Below are positions 53,883 through 63,390 of a stretch of 64,000 nt of DNA, piece after piece; the stretch's first letter is position 1, and every line of letters begins with the position of its first letter. The notes under the pieces were generated by a model. It saw only the letters and a list, made by a program, of their open reading frames with translations. It was not told where the DNA came from and did no database searches. This DNA is from Bacteroidales bacterium UBA6851 (lineage in GTDB: Bacteria > Bacteroidota > Bacteroidia > Bacteroidales > UBA932). The stretch lies in NCBI GenBank assembly GCA_002451795.1, contig DKDJ01000009.1, positions 186,001 through 250,000 of the forward strand, written 5' to 3'. Made by a program: the position numbers and the translations under genes.

Positions 53883-53894
53883 GGTAACTTGAGT

Positions 53895-54428
53895 TTAGAA
53901 TGGGAGATCATCTTCCGGCGAATCAACTTCCGGCTTTGGGTCAACTGGCTGGACTGGTGTTGTTGTCCAAGACCCCTGTTGGGTTCTAGGGCTAGCCTGG
54001 ACTGGAGGAGTGAAAGGCTTGTTATTTGGCGTGGATGAAGATATCGGAGTGCCAATATTTGTGTCATGGACCGGACTATCGTCCTTGCGCCCAAGGAGTT
54101 GTATACTGTCAGCGTTTACTTCAGTAGTATAGCGTTTGTTTCCGCTCTGGTCGGTCCATGACCTGTTGCGTAGTTTGCCTTCTACATAGAGCTGGCTACC
54201 TTTCTTGACATATTTCTCAACGATATCAGCACTCTGGCCCCATACCACGATGTTGTGCCAGTCTGTGTTTTCTTTGGTTTCGCCATTGCGGTCTCTGTAT
54301 CTCTCGCTTGTCGCTAAGGTGAAAGATGCTACTTTTCTGCCCTGTCCTGCAGGGGCATTTTGGTCGAGGTAACGAACTTCGGGGTCTTTGCCCACGTTAC
54401 CGATAAGGATAACTTTATTGATGGACAT
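53895..54428 (-). CDS. ssb: Single-stranded DNA-binding protein
   Basis: 177 residues from the ATG at 54428 (MSINKVILIGNVGKDPEVRYL). The OB fold covers about 1-110 (NTDWHNIVVWGQSADIVEKYV, KKGSQLYVEGKLR). A flexible Pro/Thr/Gln-rich linker follows, and the acidic tip ends DDLPF, the protein-interaction tail of SSBs. The open frame reaches 54578, but residues before the chosen Met do not fit the family. It heads the run ssb, MFS, MFS, dxs and is divergent from aroK. Confidence 0.95.
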   Translation of the reverse strand: MSINKVILIGNVGKDPEVRYLDQNAPAGQGRKVASFTLATSERYRDRNGETKENTDWHNIVVWGQSADIVEKYVKKGSQLYVEGKLRNRSWTDQSGNKRYTTEVNADSIQLLGRKDDSPVHDTNIGTPISSSTPNNKPFTPPVQASPRTQQGSWTTTPVQPVDPKPEVDSPEDDLPF

Positions 54429-54519
54429 AATATATATGTTAACGAAACTGCAAGATACAGATTTTTTCGCTAAAAGCGATGAAATTGCCGTATATTTACG
54501 GGTACAATCAGGTGGAATT

Positions 54520-55029
54520 ATGCAAAAAAAACTTTCGGTTGTCTGTCTTCTCGGGTTTATGGGATGCGGGAAAAGCACTGTTGGAAAGGAACTTGCTTCT
54601 CTTGTGGGAGCAGAGTTTACTGACCTTGATGAGTATGTGGTAGAAAGGGAGGGCCGTAGTATTCCAGATATGTTTCGGGATGGAGAGCAGACGTTCCGTA
54701 ATGCGGAAATGGCGGCGTTGGAGGACTATCTGACGGAGGAAAATGCTTCTTCGATAAGAGTGCTTGCTCTCGGAGGGGGAACTCCCACTATACCTGGTGC
54801 TGTGGAACTTGTTCTTGAAAGAACTTCTTCGGTCTACCTAAGGTGCAATTTCACAACTATTATTTCTCGTATTGGCATAGAGGATCCGTCCCGTCCTTTA
54901 TCTTCCGATGCTACAAGACTATATGCTTCAAGGCTCCCACTATATGAGCGGGCTTTTCTGAAAATAGATGTGGATGGCAAGACCCCACGTCAGATAGCTG
55001 AAGAAATCAGAGAAGCACTGCTTCCATAG
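54520..55029 (+). CDS. aroK: Shikimate kinase
   Basis: 169 residues from the ATG at 54520 (MQKKLSVVCLLGFMGCGKST). Phosphorylates shikimate at the 3-hydroxyl in the chorismate pathway. The P-loop is GFMGCGKST, the shikimate-binding Asp-Leu-Asp is in FTDLDEYV, and GGGTP and RLPLYERAF are conserved segments. Upstream codons to 54388 overlap ssb and do not match the family. The 3' end overlaps the convergent aroE gene by 23 bases, putting two enzymes of the same pathway tail to tail. Confidence 0.95.
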   Translation: MQKKLSVVCLLGFMGCGKSTVGKELASLVGAEFTDLDEYVVEREGRSIPDMFRDGEQTFRNAEMAALEDYLTEENASSIRVLALGGGTPTIPGAVELVLERTSSVYLRCNFTTIISRIGIEDPSRPLSSDATRLYASRLPLYERAFLKIDVDGKTPRQIAEEIREALLP

Positions 55030-55687
55030 CTTTCGAGTCAGGTGTTTCTCCTGTCATAAGTTCGTAACCTGTGACAGCCTGCATAAGCAGCCATCGTTTT
55101 CCACTGATATAGCCGCTATGCCAGTCAAGGCATGGATTCTTGTAATTGGCTTCAAGTAGGATGTCGCATTCAAGGCGGTCTACGCCCTCGGCTTTGCGTG
55201 GCAAAGTGTATATTATGATGTCTGCGTTTACACCGTCCGTGATTTCGTCATGGCGGTATAGTCTGCTTTCGAGCTCTAGGTCTCTTGCTGCGGCAAGAGC
55301 CGCTTTTCCGGCACCTCCGTATCCGATTACTGCTACGCTACCGCGGCTGCATTCTGATAGAATGGATTTGACTCCGCGGAAATCTGAATTGTATGCTATT
55401 ATGCCCTCGTCCGTCTTTATACACAAGTTTGACGCTTCGCATTTTCTGACCTCATCACTTATGATGTCTGCGCTCTGAAATGCGTTTGCCTTGAAGGGTG
55501 CAGTAATGTTTATGGCTTTATATCCGATTTTGAAATACTCCCATGCGGTAGCAAAGTCATCTGTCTGTATAAGGTCATACTGGTATTTGCCTGAGTAGGC
55601 TGCTTTGAAAAGGCTCGGACTCAGAGAGTGCTCAATGGGGAAACCTATGAGCCCAAATCTATCCGTTGCGCTGTCGGACTGCTTCAT
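55007..55687 (-). CDS. aroE: Shikimate dehydrogenase (compact)
   Basis: 226 residues from the ATG at 55687, shorter than the usual 245-280. Reduces 3-dehydroshikimate with NADPH. Family marks are LIGFPIEHSLSPSLF at the N-terminus, the catalytic Lys in NITAPFKANAF, the Asp in NSDFRGV and the dinucleotide-binding GYGGAGKAAL. The Rossmann part (about 120-190) is reduced: after the glycine loop only a short stretch precedes DIIIYTLPRKAEG. The start lies 29 bases inside the trmH-like gene. Upstream codons to 55771 do not match the family. Confidence 0.85.
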   Translation of the reverse strand: MKQSDSATDRFGLIGFPIEHSLSPSLFKAAYSGKYQYDLIQTDDFATAWEYFKIGYKAINITAPFKANAFQSADIISDEVRKCEASNLCIKTDEGIIAYNSDFRGVKSILSECSRGSVAVIGYGGAGKAALAAARDLELESRLYRHDEITDGVNADIIIYTLPRKAEGVDRLECDILLEANYKNPCLDWHSGYISGKRWLLMQAVTGYELMTGETPDSKAMEAVLL

Positions 55688-56435
55688 ATAGTAATATTGC
55701 TGCTGACACTGAGACGTTGAGGGAATCCAGACGACCGAGCATTGGGATGCGTATATGTGCGTCTGCTGCATGTCTCCATTCGTTGGAGAGCCCTGTGGAT
55801 TCGGTGCCCATTACTATTGCCGTGCCTTCTTTCATAGGGCAGTCATAGTAGAGAGCCGAGTCCTGGAGTTGTGCTGTGAGTATCTGTATGTTTTGCTTCT
55901 TGAGGAAGTCTATAGCCTCGGATGTGGAGCAGACTGCTGTGGGAACTGTGAAAACGGCTCCGATGGAGGCCCGTATGAGGTTGGGGTTATAGAGATCCGT
56001 GCGTGGATCACAGATGATAAGTGCATCTGCCCCAGCGGCGTCACAAGTTCTGAGCACTGCTCCGAGATTGCCCGGCTTTTCTACACTTTCTAGTACTGCA
56101 ACCAAAGGTGTCTTCCCAAGATGCAGGTTCGAAAGGGGATGCTCTTTCGTATGGAACACTCCTATTGCTCCTTCGGTGCCTTCGCGATATGCGGCCTTGG
56201 CGTAAAGATCTCGACTTAAGGCGAAATGACGGCACTCTGGGAGTTCTTTCTCGTTTGTAATCTCTGGGCAGAAAAAGATGCACTCTTGCTGGTATCCAGC
56301 TTCGTTGCAATGTGTGATCTCTCGTATCCCTTCTACTGTGAACAAAGCGCTCTCGCGCCGCTCAGAAGATTTCTGGAGCAGCGCGAGAAGCCGTTTGAAT
56401 TTCGGATTTGAGAAAGATGTGATGTGTTCCGTCAC
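55659..56435 (-). CDS. TrmH/SpoU-family RNA 2'-O-methyltransferase
   Basis: 258 residues with an N-terminal RNA-binding-like domain (about 1-95) and a C-terminal trefoil-knot SPOUT domain. The three SpoU motifs are visible: EKPGNLGAVLRTCDAAG (about 118-134), VMGTESTGLSNEW (about 208-220) and IPMLGRLDSLNVSVSAAILLYE (read in parts, IPMLGRLDSLNVSVS and AAILLYE). It methylates ribose in rRNA or tRNA; the exact target cannot be assigned. It overlaps lysS by 4 bases and aroE by 29 bases. Confidence 0.92.
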   Translation of the reverse strand: MTEHITSFSNPKFKRLLALLQKSSERRESALFTVEGIREITHCNEAGYQQECIFFCPEITNEKELPECRHFALSRDLYAKAAYREGTEGAIGVFHTKEHPLSNLHLGKTPLVAVLESVEKPGNLGAVLRTCDAAGADALIICDPRTDLYNPNLIRASIGAVFTVPTAVCSTSEAIDFLKKQNIQILTAQLQDSALYYDCPMKEGTAIVMGTESTGLSNEWRHAADAHIRIPMLGRLDSLNVSVSAAILLYEAVRQRNG

Positions 56436-57958
56436 TGCTTCTCTTCTTTCTTGAGATTCTTCTCTGGCTTCATCTGCGGGAAGAACAATACATCCTGAAT
56501 GGTGGTCTGCCCGGTCATGAACATAGTGAGACGGTCAATTCCCATTCCGAGTCCTGATGTTGGCGGCATTCCATATTCGAGTGCGCGTACGAAATCGTAG
56601 TCGATGAACATGGCCTCGTCGTCACCATTGCTCTTGAGCCGTGCCTGTTCTTCGAATCTTTCAAGCTGGTCAATAGGGTCATTGAGCTCAGAGTATGCGT
56701 TGGCAAGTTCCTTTCCGCATACGAACAACTCGAATCTTTCGGTGAGTTGAGGGTTGTTGCGGTGGCGCTTGGTCAGAGGTGACATTTCCACCGGATAGTC
56801 AGTTACGAAAGTAGGCTGGATAAGTTTGTCTTCGCAGTATTCTCCGAAAATGGCATCGATGAGCTTGCCTTTACCCATGGACGGCTCTGTGCGGACCTCA
56901 AGTCTGTCGCAGACTGCTCTCAGTTCGTCTTCGTTCATGCCGCTCACATCTACTCCTGCATACTCTTTTATGGCCTCGAGGATAGGAAGTCTGCGGTAGC
57001 CCGTTGCGAAGTCAACTTCGTTGTCTCCGATTTTGACCTTGGTGGTACCATTTACCGCTGTGGACACTTTTGCAAGCATCTTCTCCACAAACTCCATCAT
57101 CCAATTGTAGTCTTTATAGGCTACATATATCTCCATACATGTGAACTCCGGATTGTGGGTCTTGTCCATACCTTCATTGCGGAAGTCTTTGGCGAACTCG
57201 TATACACCGTTGAATCCGCCCACGATGAGTCTTTTAAGATAGAGTTCGTTGGCGATTCTCAGGTAGAGAGGAATATCCAGGGCATTGTGATGTGTGATGA
57301 ATGGCCTTGCGGTGGCGCCTCCGGGAATGCTTTGGAGAATAGGCGTCTCGACTTCGAGGCATCCGGCTTCGTTGAAGTACTGCCTCATGGTCGCGATGAT
57401 CTTGGCTCTCTTTACGAATACGTCCTTGACCTGCGGATTGACGATGAGGTCTACATATCTTTGGCGGTAGCGTAATTCAGGGTCTGTGAATGCGTCGAAC
57501 ACCTGTCCGTCAAGTTCCTTGACGATAGGCAGAACCTTGAGGGATTTGCTGAGTAGGGTCAGCTCCTTGGCGTGTATGCTAAGCTGGCCTGTCTGTGTGA
57601 TGAACGCGAATCCTCGTATTCCGATGATATCTCCTATGTCCAGAAGTTTCTTCCAGACAGTGTTGTACATGGTCTTGTCTTCACCGGGACAGATTTCATC
57701 TCTCTTGACGTAAATCTGGATGCGTCCTGTCTCATCTTGAATCTCTCCGAAAGAGGCTGCTCCCATGATTCGTCTGCTCATGAGCCTTCCGGCGATGCAG
57801 ACCTCCTGAAAATTGCCCTTCTCGGCATCGAAACCAGACTTTATCTCGGCGGCATTAGTGTTGACCGGATAAAGGGCTGCTGGATAAGGCTCTATGCCGA
57901 GTTCTCTGAGCTTGGACAGAGACTCCCTGCGCAAAAGTTCTTGTTCGCTGTATTCCAT
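56432..57958 (-). CDS. lysS: Lysyl-tRNA synthetase, class II
   Basis: 508 residues from the ATG at 57958 (MEYSEQELLRRESLSKL). An N-terminal OB-fold anticodon-binding domain (about 60-150) and a class II core with motif 2 (FRNEGMDKTHNPEFTCMEIY) and motif 3 (GLGMGIDRLTMFMTGQ). As I recall, many Bacteroides LysS proteins carry a C-terminal extension of about 65 residues; here the protein ends soon after motif 3 (KPEKNLKKEEKQ). It is the first gene of the lysS-trmH-aroE run, with a perfect promoter 30-61 bases upstream of the ATG. Confidence 0.96.
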   Translation of the reverse strand: MEYSEQELLRRESLSKLRELGIEPYPAALYPVNTNAAEIKSGFDAEKGNFQEVCIAGRLMSRRIMGAASFGEIQDETGRIQIYVKRDEICPGEDKTMYNTVWKKLLDIGDIIGIRGFAFITQTGQLSIHAKELTLLSKSLKVLPIVKELDGQVFDAFTDPELRYRQRYVDLIVNPQVKDVFVKRAKIIATMRQYFNEAGCLEVETPILQSIPGGATARPFITHHNALDIPLYLRIANELYLKRLIVGGFNGVYEFAKDFRNEGMDKTHNPEFTCMEIYVAYKDYNWMMEFVEKMLAKVSTAVNGTTKVKIGDNEVDFATGYRRLPILEAIKEYAGVDVSGMNEDELRAVCDRLEVRTEPSMGKGKLIDAIFGEYCEDKLIQPTFVTDYPVEMSPLTKRHRNNPQLTERFELFVCGKELANAYSELNDPIDQLERFEEQARLKSNGDDEAMFIDYDFVRALEYGMPPTSGLGMGIDRLTMFMTGQTTIQDVLFFPQMKPEKNLKKEEKQ

Positions 57959-57987
57959 ATTGTTATATATCTTTTTCCCAAAGTCTG

Positions 57988-58019
57988 CAAAATTACTATT
58001 TTTATAGAATTTTACCAAA
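57988..58019 (-). promoter_or_regulatory. Promoter of lysS
   Basis: Minus strand TTTG (58019-58016), 20-base spacer, TAATTTTG (57995-57988). Both boxes are perfect. Predicted start near 57981, about 23 bases before the ATG. Confidence 0.7.
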
Positions 58020-58035
58020 TGTCGAAATAATTGAC

Positions 58036-58043
58036 TAACTTTG
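58036..58043 (+). promoter_or_regulatory. -7 box of recJ
   Basis: TAACTTTG at 58036-58043, only 7 bases before the ATG at 58051. Transcription would begin at or next to the start codon. The -33 region (58012-58015) reads TTAC, a weak match. Confidence 0.5.
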
Positions 58044-58050
58044 TAAAGAT

Positions 58051-59793
58051 ATGGTTCAAGGCAGGGATAGTAAATGGATACTCCGCGAGCCGTCAGATCC
58101 TGAGAAGGTAGATAGGCTGGCAGCAGAGGTCGGTATCGATAAGGTGCTGGCTGATTTGCTTATCAAACGTGGTGTGGAGACATTTTCTCAGGCACGCTCT
58201 TTCTTCCGTCCCAGCCTTGACAATCTTCACGATCCTTTCTTGATGAAGGACATGGATGTTGCTGTGGAGCGGCTTCGCCAGGCGATTGCTGGTGGGGAGA
58301 ATATCCTCGTGTATGGTGATTATGACGTGGACGGAACTACCGCTGTCGCATTGGTCTATTCATTTATCCATAGGTATACAGAAAATGTTGATTTCTATAT
58401 TCCTGACAGGTACGACGAAGGGTATGGAGTGTCTTTCAAGGGGATAGATTATGCGCATGAGCATGGTACACGGCTCATTATTACGCTTGACTGTGGTATT
58501 AAGGCTATTGACAAGGTGGAGTATGCCTCTTCCAAGGGTATTGATGTGATCGTTTGTGATCATCATCTTCCTGAGGACTCCTTGCCTGCTGCGGTGGCAG
58601 TACTTGACCCGAAAAGGGAAGATTGCAACTATCCTTTTGATGACCTTTCGGGGTGCGGTGTGGGATTCAAGCTTGTGCAGGCCTATTCTGCGAGGTATGG
58701 GATTGCATTTGAGACTTTGGTCCCTCTGCTTGATCTGCTAGTGGTTAGCATTGCTTCTGATCTTGTGACAATGGTTGGAGAGAACCGTATTCTTGCCCAT
58801 TTCGGCTTGAAACAGCTCAATGAAAGTCCTTGTGAGGGGCTTCAGGCCATGATTAGCCTGTCAAGCCTTGAGCCGGGGCATGTGTCCATAGATGACATTG
58901 TCTTTAAGATTGGTCCGCGTATCAATGCTGCTGGTCGAATGGAGACTGGACGAATGGCAGTTGAACTGCTCACTTCACGGAATCTCTCCGCAGCCATGCG
59001 GATAGGCGAGAAGATTAACGAGAGCAACAACGAGAGGAAGAATATCGATAGGGAAATCACTCAGGAAGCGCTTACAATGGTGCAGACAGGAAGTTGCGTT
59101 TGCAATGGAAGCGCCATGATAGTCTACAATCCGCAGTGGAATAAAGGAGTGGTGGGTATTGTGGCGTCGCGGCTTGTAGAGGCGTATTATAAGCCTACTG
59201 TCGTGCTCGCCAAGTCAAATGGTTTCGTTAGCGGATCTGCGAGGAGCATTGCCGGATTTGATCTCTATGGCGCAATAGAGAGTTGTGCGGATATTCTTGA
59301 AAATTTCGGTGGACATGTGTATGCGGCTGGACTGACTCTAAAGGAAGAAAACCTACCAGAGTTTGCACGACGCATGGACGAGTACATCTCTTCCAAGATC
59401 AAGACTGAGATGATGACTCCCGTGATAGAAGTGGATAGTAAACTTAATTTTGCCCAGATTACACCTAAGTTCTTCCGGATCCTCAAGCAGTTCCAGCCTT
59501 TTGGCCCTGGCAATCACAATCCTGTGTTCCTAACCGAAAATGTCTACGATGCTGGGACTGGCCGGAAAGTGGGTGCTGGCGGAGTACACATGAAACTTGA
59601 CCTTATACAAGAAGACCAACCGTATCATCAGATATCGTCGATCGCTTTCAATATGGCCGAACATTACGACTATATCAAGGAAGGCAACCCGTTTGATATC
59701 TGCTACTCTATAGTCGAAAACTATTATCGCGGTAACTCTTCAATACAACTGAGAATCAAGGATCTCAGGGAGAGAAACCTTGATTTCATATAA
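58051..59793 (+). CDS. recJ: Single-stranded-DNA exonuclease RecJ
   Basis: 580 residues. A 5'-3' exonuclease on single-stranded DNA used in recombination, mismatch and base-excision repair. DHH-family motifs: YGDYDVDGTTA (about 88-98), TLDCGIKA, VCDHHLPED and GGHVYAAGLTL (DHHA1 domain, about 415). A C-terminal OB-fold domain spans about 445-580. The start is fixed by the N-terminal KWILREPSDPEKVDRLA, which resembles family members. It is convergent with parC, 12 bases between the stops, and divergent from lysS with overlapping promoter regions. Confidence 0.96.
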   Translation: MVQGRDSKWILREPSDPEKVDRLAAEVGIDKVLADLLIKRGVETFSQARSFFRPSLDNLHDPFLMKDMDVAVERLRQAIAGGENILVYGDYDVDGTTAVALVYSFIHRYTENVDFYIPDRYDEGYGVSFKGIDYAHEHGTRLIITLDCGIKAIDKVEYASSKGIDVIVCDHHLPEDSLPAAVAVLDPKREDCNYPFDDLSGCGVGFKLVQAYSARYGIAFETLVPLLDLLVVSIASDLVTMVGENRILAHFGLKQLNESPCEGLQAMISLSSLEPGHVSIDDIVFKIGPRINAAGRMETGRMAVELLTSRNLSAAMRIGEKINESNNERKNIDREITQEALTMVQTGSCVCNGSAMIVYNPQWNKGVVGIVASRLVEAYYKPTVVLAKSNGFVSGSARSIAGFDLYGAIESCADILENFGGHVYAAGLTLKEENLPEFARRMDEYISSKIKTEMMTPVIEVDSKLNFAQITPKFFRILKQFQPFGPGNHNPVFLTENVYDAGTGRKVGAGGVHMKLDLIQEDQPYHQISSIAFNMAEHYDYIKEGNPFDICYSIVENYYRGNSSIQLRIKDLRERNLDFI

Positions 59794-59805
59794 TCATTAC
59801 CTCCT

Positions 59806-62496
59806 TTAGAACAAGGTCGGCTCTTCGTATGTCTCTTCTTCAGAGTCTTCGATTATGGCTTCAGGTTCTTCTGCAGAAGAACTCTGAGGGGTCTCGTCAT
59901 CTTCAGAAGGGATCTCGTTATCGTCTTCTTTGACGAGTGGCTCTATGAAGCGGACCGACTTGACGTCATTTCTGGATGAGCATTTCTTTCCTTTGGCGGC
60001 GATACCCTTCTTAGCTATCCATTCTTCTGCATCTACTGCCTCTGCCGGCTTGTCTTCGAGCGCCCATATCACCTCGTACTGTGGATGCCTGTCTGAAGAT
60101 AACTCTACGAGATATGATTTAGGATGGTCGGAGATGAAGCATATCGGCGTGTTGTCACTGACAATGAAAGAGAACCGTTTTACATAGAAACTCTTGGATG
60201 CCCCATCAAAGTATAGTGCAGTATATGTCTTATTCGGATCAAATTTCTCTACGAATAGGACATCTCCCTGGTATCGGTTGACGAGGTCGAATGAAGTGGT
60301 ATAGAAAGTACCGTTCCGGAATACGGCCAACACCTTGTCCCCGTCTTCGAATTTTCCTAGATATAGTCCGTGCTCTTCATCATTGAGCCTTTGTATGTCT
60401 GTGTCGTACCAGATGTCTTTCCCCTCAATAGTACTTATTCCTTTACTCTTGAGACTGATACGCTGGATTACGTTCTTGGTGACAAGATTGCCTCTTGAGG
60501 CTTTGCCCTTGATAGCCAGGGAGGAGAAATCATAGTCAAGCACACTCTTCTTGAGTTTTGCTCTGGCCCTGAGCTGGATTTTTACGACCTCTGCTTCTCC
60601 GTTGTGGTTGGCAGAGAACCATTCGATTCTTGAGCCTTCTGTTCCGGAGGTGATATCGTATTCCTTATCCCTTGTCACGGAAGTGATGGCAAAACGCTTT
60701 GCATAGTATATGGAAGTCTTGCCCTCACGGTAAATTATGTTGTATATGGTGCGAGAGTCCCCTCTGTTGAAAACATTCACGTAGAGCAGGTCTTTTCCGA
60801 AGAAGTCTTTGTCTTTAACCTTGGTTATGCGGTATTTGCCATCTTTACTTATGACGATTATCTCGGAGAGATCCGAGCAGTCGCAGATGAACTCACCGCC
60901 ATCGTCTTTCTTCAGCCCGATACCCACAAATCCTTCAGCAAGGTTGGCCATGAGTTTGGCGTTGTTGTTGACGACTTTGGTAGCAGCAATGGTTTCAAAC
61001 CCGGTGATTTCCGTCTGCCGAGGGAAAGCGCTGCCATATTTGCTCTTCAGGGACTTGAACCAATTGATGGTATAGGCATTGATGTTTTCTATGTCGGACT
61101 TTATTTCCTTCATCTTGTCTTCGATGCCTAGAATCTTCTCGTCCATCGCCTTGGTGTCGAACTTGGAGATTTTCCTTACCGGTTTTTCTACAAGTGTTAG
61201 GATGTCATCCATAACGATTTCCCTATGGAAGAGTTCCTGGTATTCTTTCATTTTTGTGAATACCTCAGCTATCTGGGTGTCCCAGTCTGTCTGGTTCTGC
61301 TCAAGCACCTTATAGATCCTGTTCTCGAAGAAAATCCTCTCGAGCGAGCAGTTGTGCCACTCGTCCTCGAGTTCCGAAAGCTTGATATTGAGCTCCTGAA
61401 GAAGGATGTCCCTTGTGTGATAGGTGCTGTATTCAAGGATGTCTCTTACGGATACGAATGCAGGTTTGTTGTCCTTGATGACGCAAGCGTTAGGTGCAAT
61501 TGTATATTCACAGTCAGTGAATGCGTAAAGCGCATCAATAGTCTTGTCTGGAGATACGTCACTTGGAAGATGTATGAGAATATTCACCTTGTCTGTGGTC
61601 ATATCCTCTATCTTCTTGATTTTTATCTTGCCAGTTTTCTTGGCTTTCAGGATGGACTCTATGAGGTTCTTGGTGTACTTGCCATAAGGGGTTTCTGTGA
61701 TGGCGATGGTGCTCTTGTCGATTTTCTCGATTCGCGCCCTTACCTTCACGGAGCCGCCTCTGCGTCCGTCCATGTATTTGCTGCAATCTGCAAATCCTCC
61801 GGTCGGGAAGTCAGGGAACAGTTCGTATTCCTTACCTTCAAGGATATTGACAGAAGCGTCAAGTAATTCATTGAAGTTGTGCGGGAGGATCTTGGATGCG
61901 AGCCCGACTCCGATTCCCTCGGTGCCCTGGGCCAAAAGCAGCGGAAATCTAACAGGGAGTTCCGTAGGCTCCAGATTCCTTCCATCGTATGAGGTCATCC
62001 AATGGGTGACTTTAGGGTCGAATACTACCTCTTTGGCGAATTTGCTGAGCCTTGCCTCTATGTAACGAGGCGCAGCATTTGAGTCACCGGTAAGAATGTT
62101 TCCCCAGTTCCCCTGGCAGTCCACAGTAAATCCTTTCTGGCCTAGCTGCACGAGCGTTCCTAGGATGGACTGGTCTCCGTGCGGATGATACTGCATGGCC
62201 TGACCAACGATGTTGGCTACTTTGGTAAACTTGCCGTCATCCATGCGGAACATGGCGTGTAGAACTCTTCGTTGTACAGGCTTGAGTCCGTCTATGATGT
62301 GAGGTACGGCGCGGTGCAGGATTACGTATGAAGCATAATCCAGATACCAATCCTTAAACATGCCGGAGAGCTTGAACTTGTGCCCTTCCCCTGCAAGCAT
62401 CTTGTCGAATTTGTTGCTTTCAGGACCCTCGTCCACTATGACATCGTTGTCGTCCTCGGCTATATCTTCTATGGTGTTGATATTTTCCTCTTCCAT
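59806..62496 (-). CDS. parC: Topoisomerase IV subunit A (ParC-like)
   Basis: 896 residues. The DNA-cleaving subunit that decatenates sister chromosomes. The catalytic Tyr is Y145 in NAAPRYIEARL. The quinolone region reads VGQAMQYHPHGDQSI (about 97-111). The C-terminal beta-propeller region (about 520-820) lacks a clear GyrA box, which favours ParC over GyrA. A strongly acidic tail of about 50 residues ends the protein (EDSEEETYEEP). It lies 12 bases after era, giving rluB-era-parC. The partner parE is not in the window. Confidence 0.88.
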   Translation of the reverse strand: MEEENINTIEDIAEDDNDVIVDEGPESNKFDKMLAGEGHKFKLSGMFKDWYLDYASYVILHRAVPHIIDGLKPVQRRVLHAMFRMDDGKFTKVANIVGQAMQYHPHGDQSILGTLVQLGQKGFTVDCQGNWGNILTGDSNAAPRYIEARLSKFAKEVVFDPKVTHWMTSYDGRNLEPTELPVRFPLLLAQGTEGIGVGLASKILPHNFNELLDASVNILEGKEYELFPDFPTGGFADCSKYMDGRRGGSVKVRARIEKIDKSTIAITETPYGKYTKNLIESILKAKKTGKIKIKKIEDMTTDKVNILIHLPSDVSPDKTIDALYAFTDCEYTIAPNACVIKDNKPAFVSVRDILEYSTYHTRDILLQELNIKLSELEDEWHNCSLERIFFENRIYKVLEQNQTDWDTQIAEVFTKMKEYQELFHREIVMDDILTLVEKPVRKISKFDTKAMDEKILGIEDKMKEIKSDIENINAYTINWFKSLKSKYGSAFPRQTEITGFETIAATKVVNNNAKLMANLAEGFVGIGLKKDDGGEFICDCSDLSEIIVISKDGKYRITKVKDKDFFGKDLLYVNVFNRGDSRTIYNIIYREGKTSIYYAKRFAITSVTRDKEYDITSGTEGSRIEWFSANHNGEAEVVKIQLRARAKLKKSVLDYDFSSLAIKGKASRGNLVTKNVIQRISLKSKGISTIEGKDIWYDTDIQRLNDEEHGLYLGKFEDGDKVLAVFRNGTFYTTSFDLVNRYQGDVLFVEKFDPNKTYTALYFDGASKSFYVKRFSFIVSDNTPICFISDHPKSYLVELSSDRHPQYEVIWALEDKPAEAVDAEEWIAKKGIAAKGKKCSSRNDVKSVRFIEPLVKEDDNEIPSEDDETPQSSSAEEPEAIIEDSEEETYEEPTLF

Positions 62497-62508
62497 ACCT
62501 TTTGTCGT

Positions 62509-63390
62509 TTACTCTTCGTATCCGAATCTTCTCAGTTCCTTGCGGCTTTCTCTCCAGTCAGGATCTGTCTTGACATATATGCTCAGGAATACTTTCTTCT
62601 GGAAAAAGTCCTCCATCTCTATCCTGGCTTGTGTTCCTACCTTCTTCAGGGCAGCGCCCTGCTTGCCGATAATGATCCCCTTTTGGGATTCACGCATTAC
62701 ATATATTACGGCACCGATGTCGTAACGTTCCGACCCCTCCTTGAAAGTCTCTATGCCTACTTCGCAGCAGTACGGAATCTCTTCCTTATAGTTGAGGAGG
62801 ATTTTCTCTCGTATGATCTCAGAAGCGAAGAATCTAAGACTCTTGTCCGTAAATGCATCTTTGTCGAACCATGGCGGGCACTCCGGCAATTTGGCAACTA
62901 CCGTGTCAAGGATACTTTCCAGATTGAATTTTTCACTTGCGGATGCAGGTATGACGGTGGCGGCAGGAATCTGCTCCTGCCACCATGCCATAAGTTCCTT
63001 TACCTTGGCCTGGTCACTGATGTCTATCTTGTTGATGACAACTATGACCGGACATTCAAGGCTGTTGAGTCGGCTCACGTAGTCTCCGTTCTTATCAGGG
63101 GTTTCCACAGTGTCAGTGACATATAAGATGACATCGGCATCTCCGATAGCCCCATCCACGAATTTCATCATGTTTTCCTGAAGCCTATAATTGGGCTTTA
63201 GGATACCTGGGGTGTCAGAGTAGACTATTTGCCAGTCTTCTCCGTTTACTATACCCATGATGCGATGCCTTGTGGTCTGGGCCTTGGCCGTGACGATGGA
63301 GAGTTTCTCTCCCACCAAAGCATTCATAAGAGTGGATTTCCCGACATTCGGGTTCCCTATGATATTAACGAATCCTGAACGGTGCGCCAT
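62509..63390 (-). CDS. era: Ribosome-assembly GTPase Era
   Basis: 293 residues from the ATG at 63390 (MAHRSGFVNIIGNPNVGKST). It binds the 3' end of 16S rRNA during 30S maturation. GTPase motifs: GNPNVGKST, the switch region with AKAQTTRHRIMG, DTPG and NKID. The C-terminal KH domain (about 215-285) has GIIIGKQGAALKKVGTQA. Upstream codons to 63447 overlap the rluB-like gene and do not fit. The start overlaps the rluB stop by one base (TAATG). Confidence 0.97.
   Translation of the reverse strand: MAHRSGFVNIIGNPNVGKSTLMNALVGEKLSIVTAKAQTTRHRIMGIVNGEDWQIVYSDTPGILKPNYRLQENMMKFVDGAIGDADVILYVTDTVETPDKNGDYVSRLNSLECPVIVVINKIDISDQAKVKELMAWWQEQIPAATVIPASASEKFNLESILDTVVAKLPECPPWFDKDAFTDKSLRFFASEIIREKILLNYKEEIPYCCEVGIETFKEGSERYDIGAVIYVMRESQKGIIIGKQGAALKKVGTQARIEMEDFFQKKVFLSIYVKTDPDWRESRKELRRFGYEE

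Noticed and set aside
54467..54479. Small hairpin TCGCT/AGCGA between ssb and aroK
   Set aside because: Five base pairs with a 3-base loop in an A+T-rich spacer; too short to call a terminator or operator.
60335..61866. Several plus-strand frames inside parC
   Set aside because: Codon shadow of parC; no start signals or similarity.
62380..63126. 248-codon open frame antisense to parC and era
   Set aside because: Opposite two conserved genes; no family resemblance or promoter.
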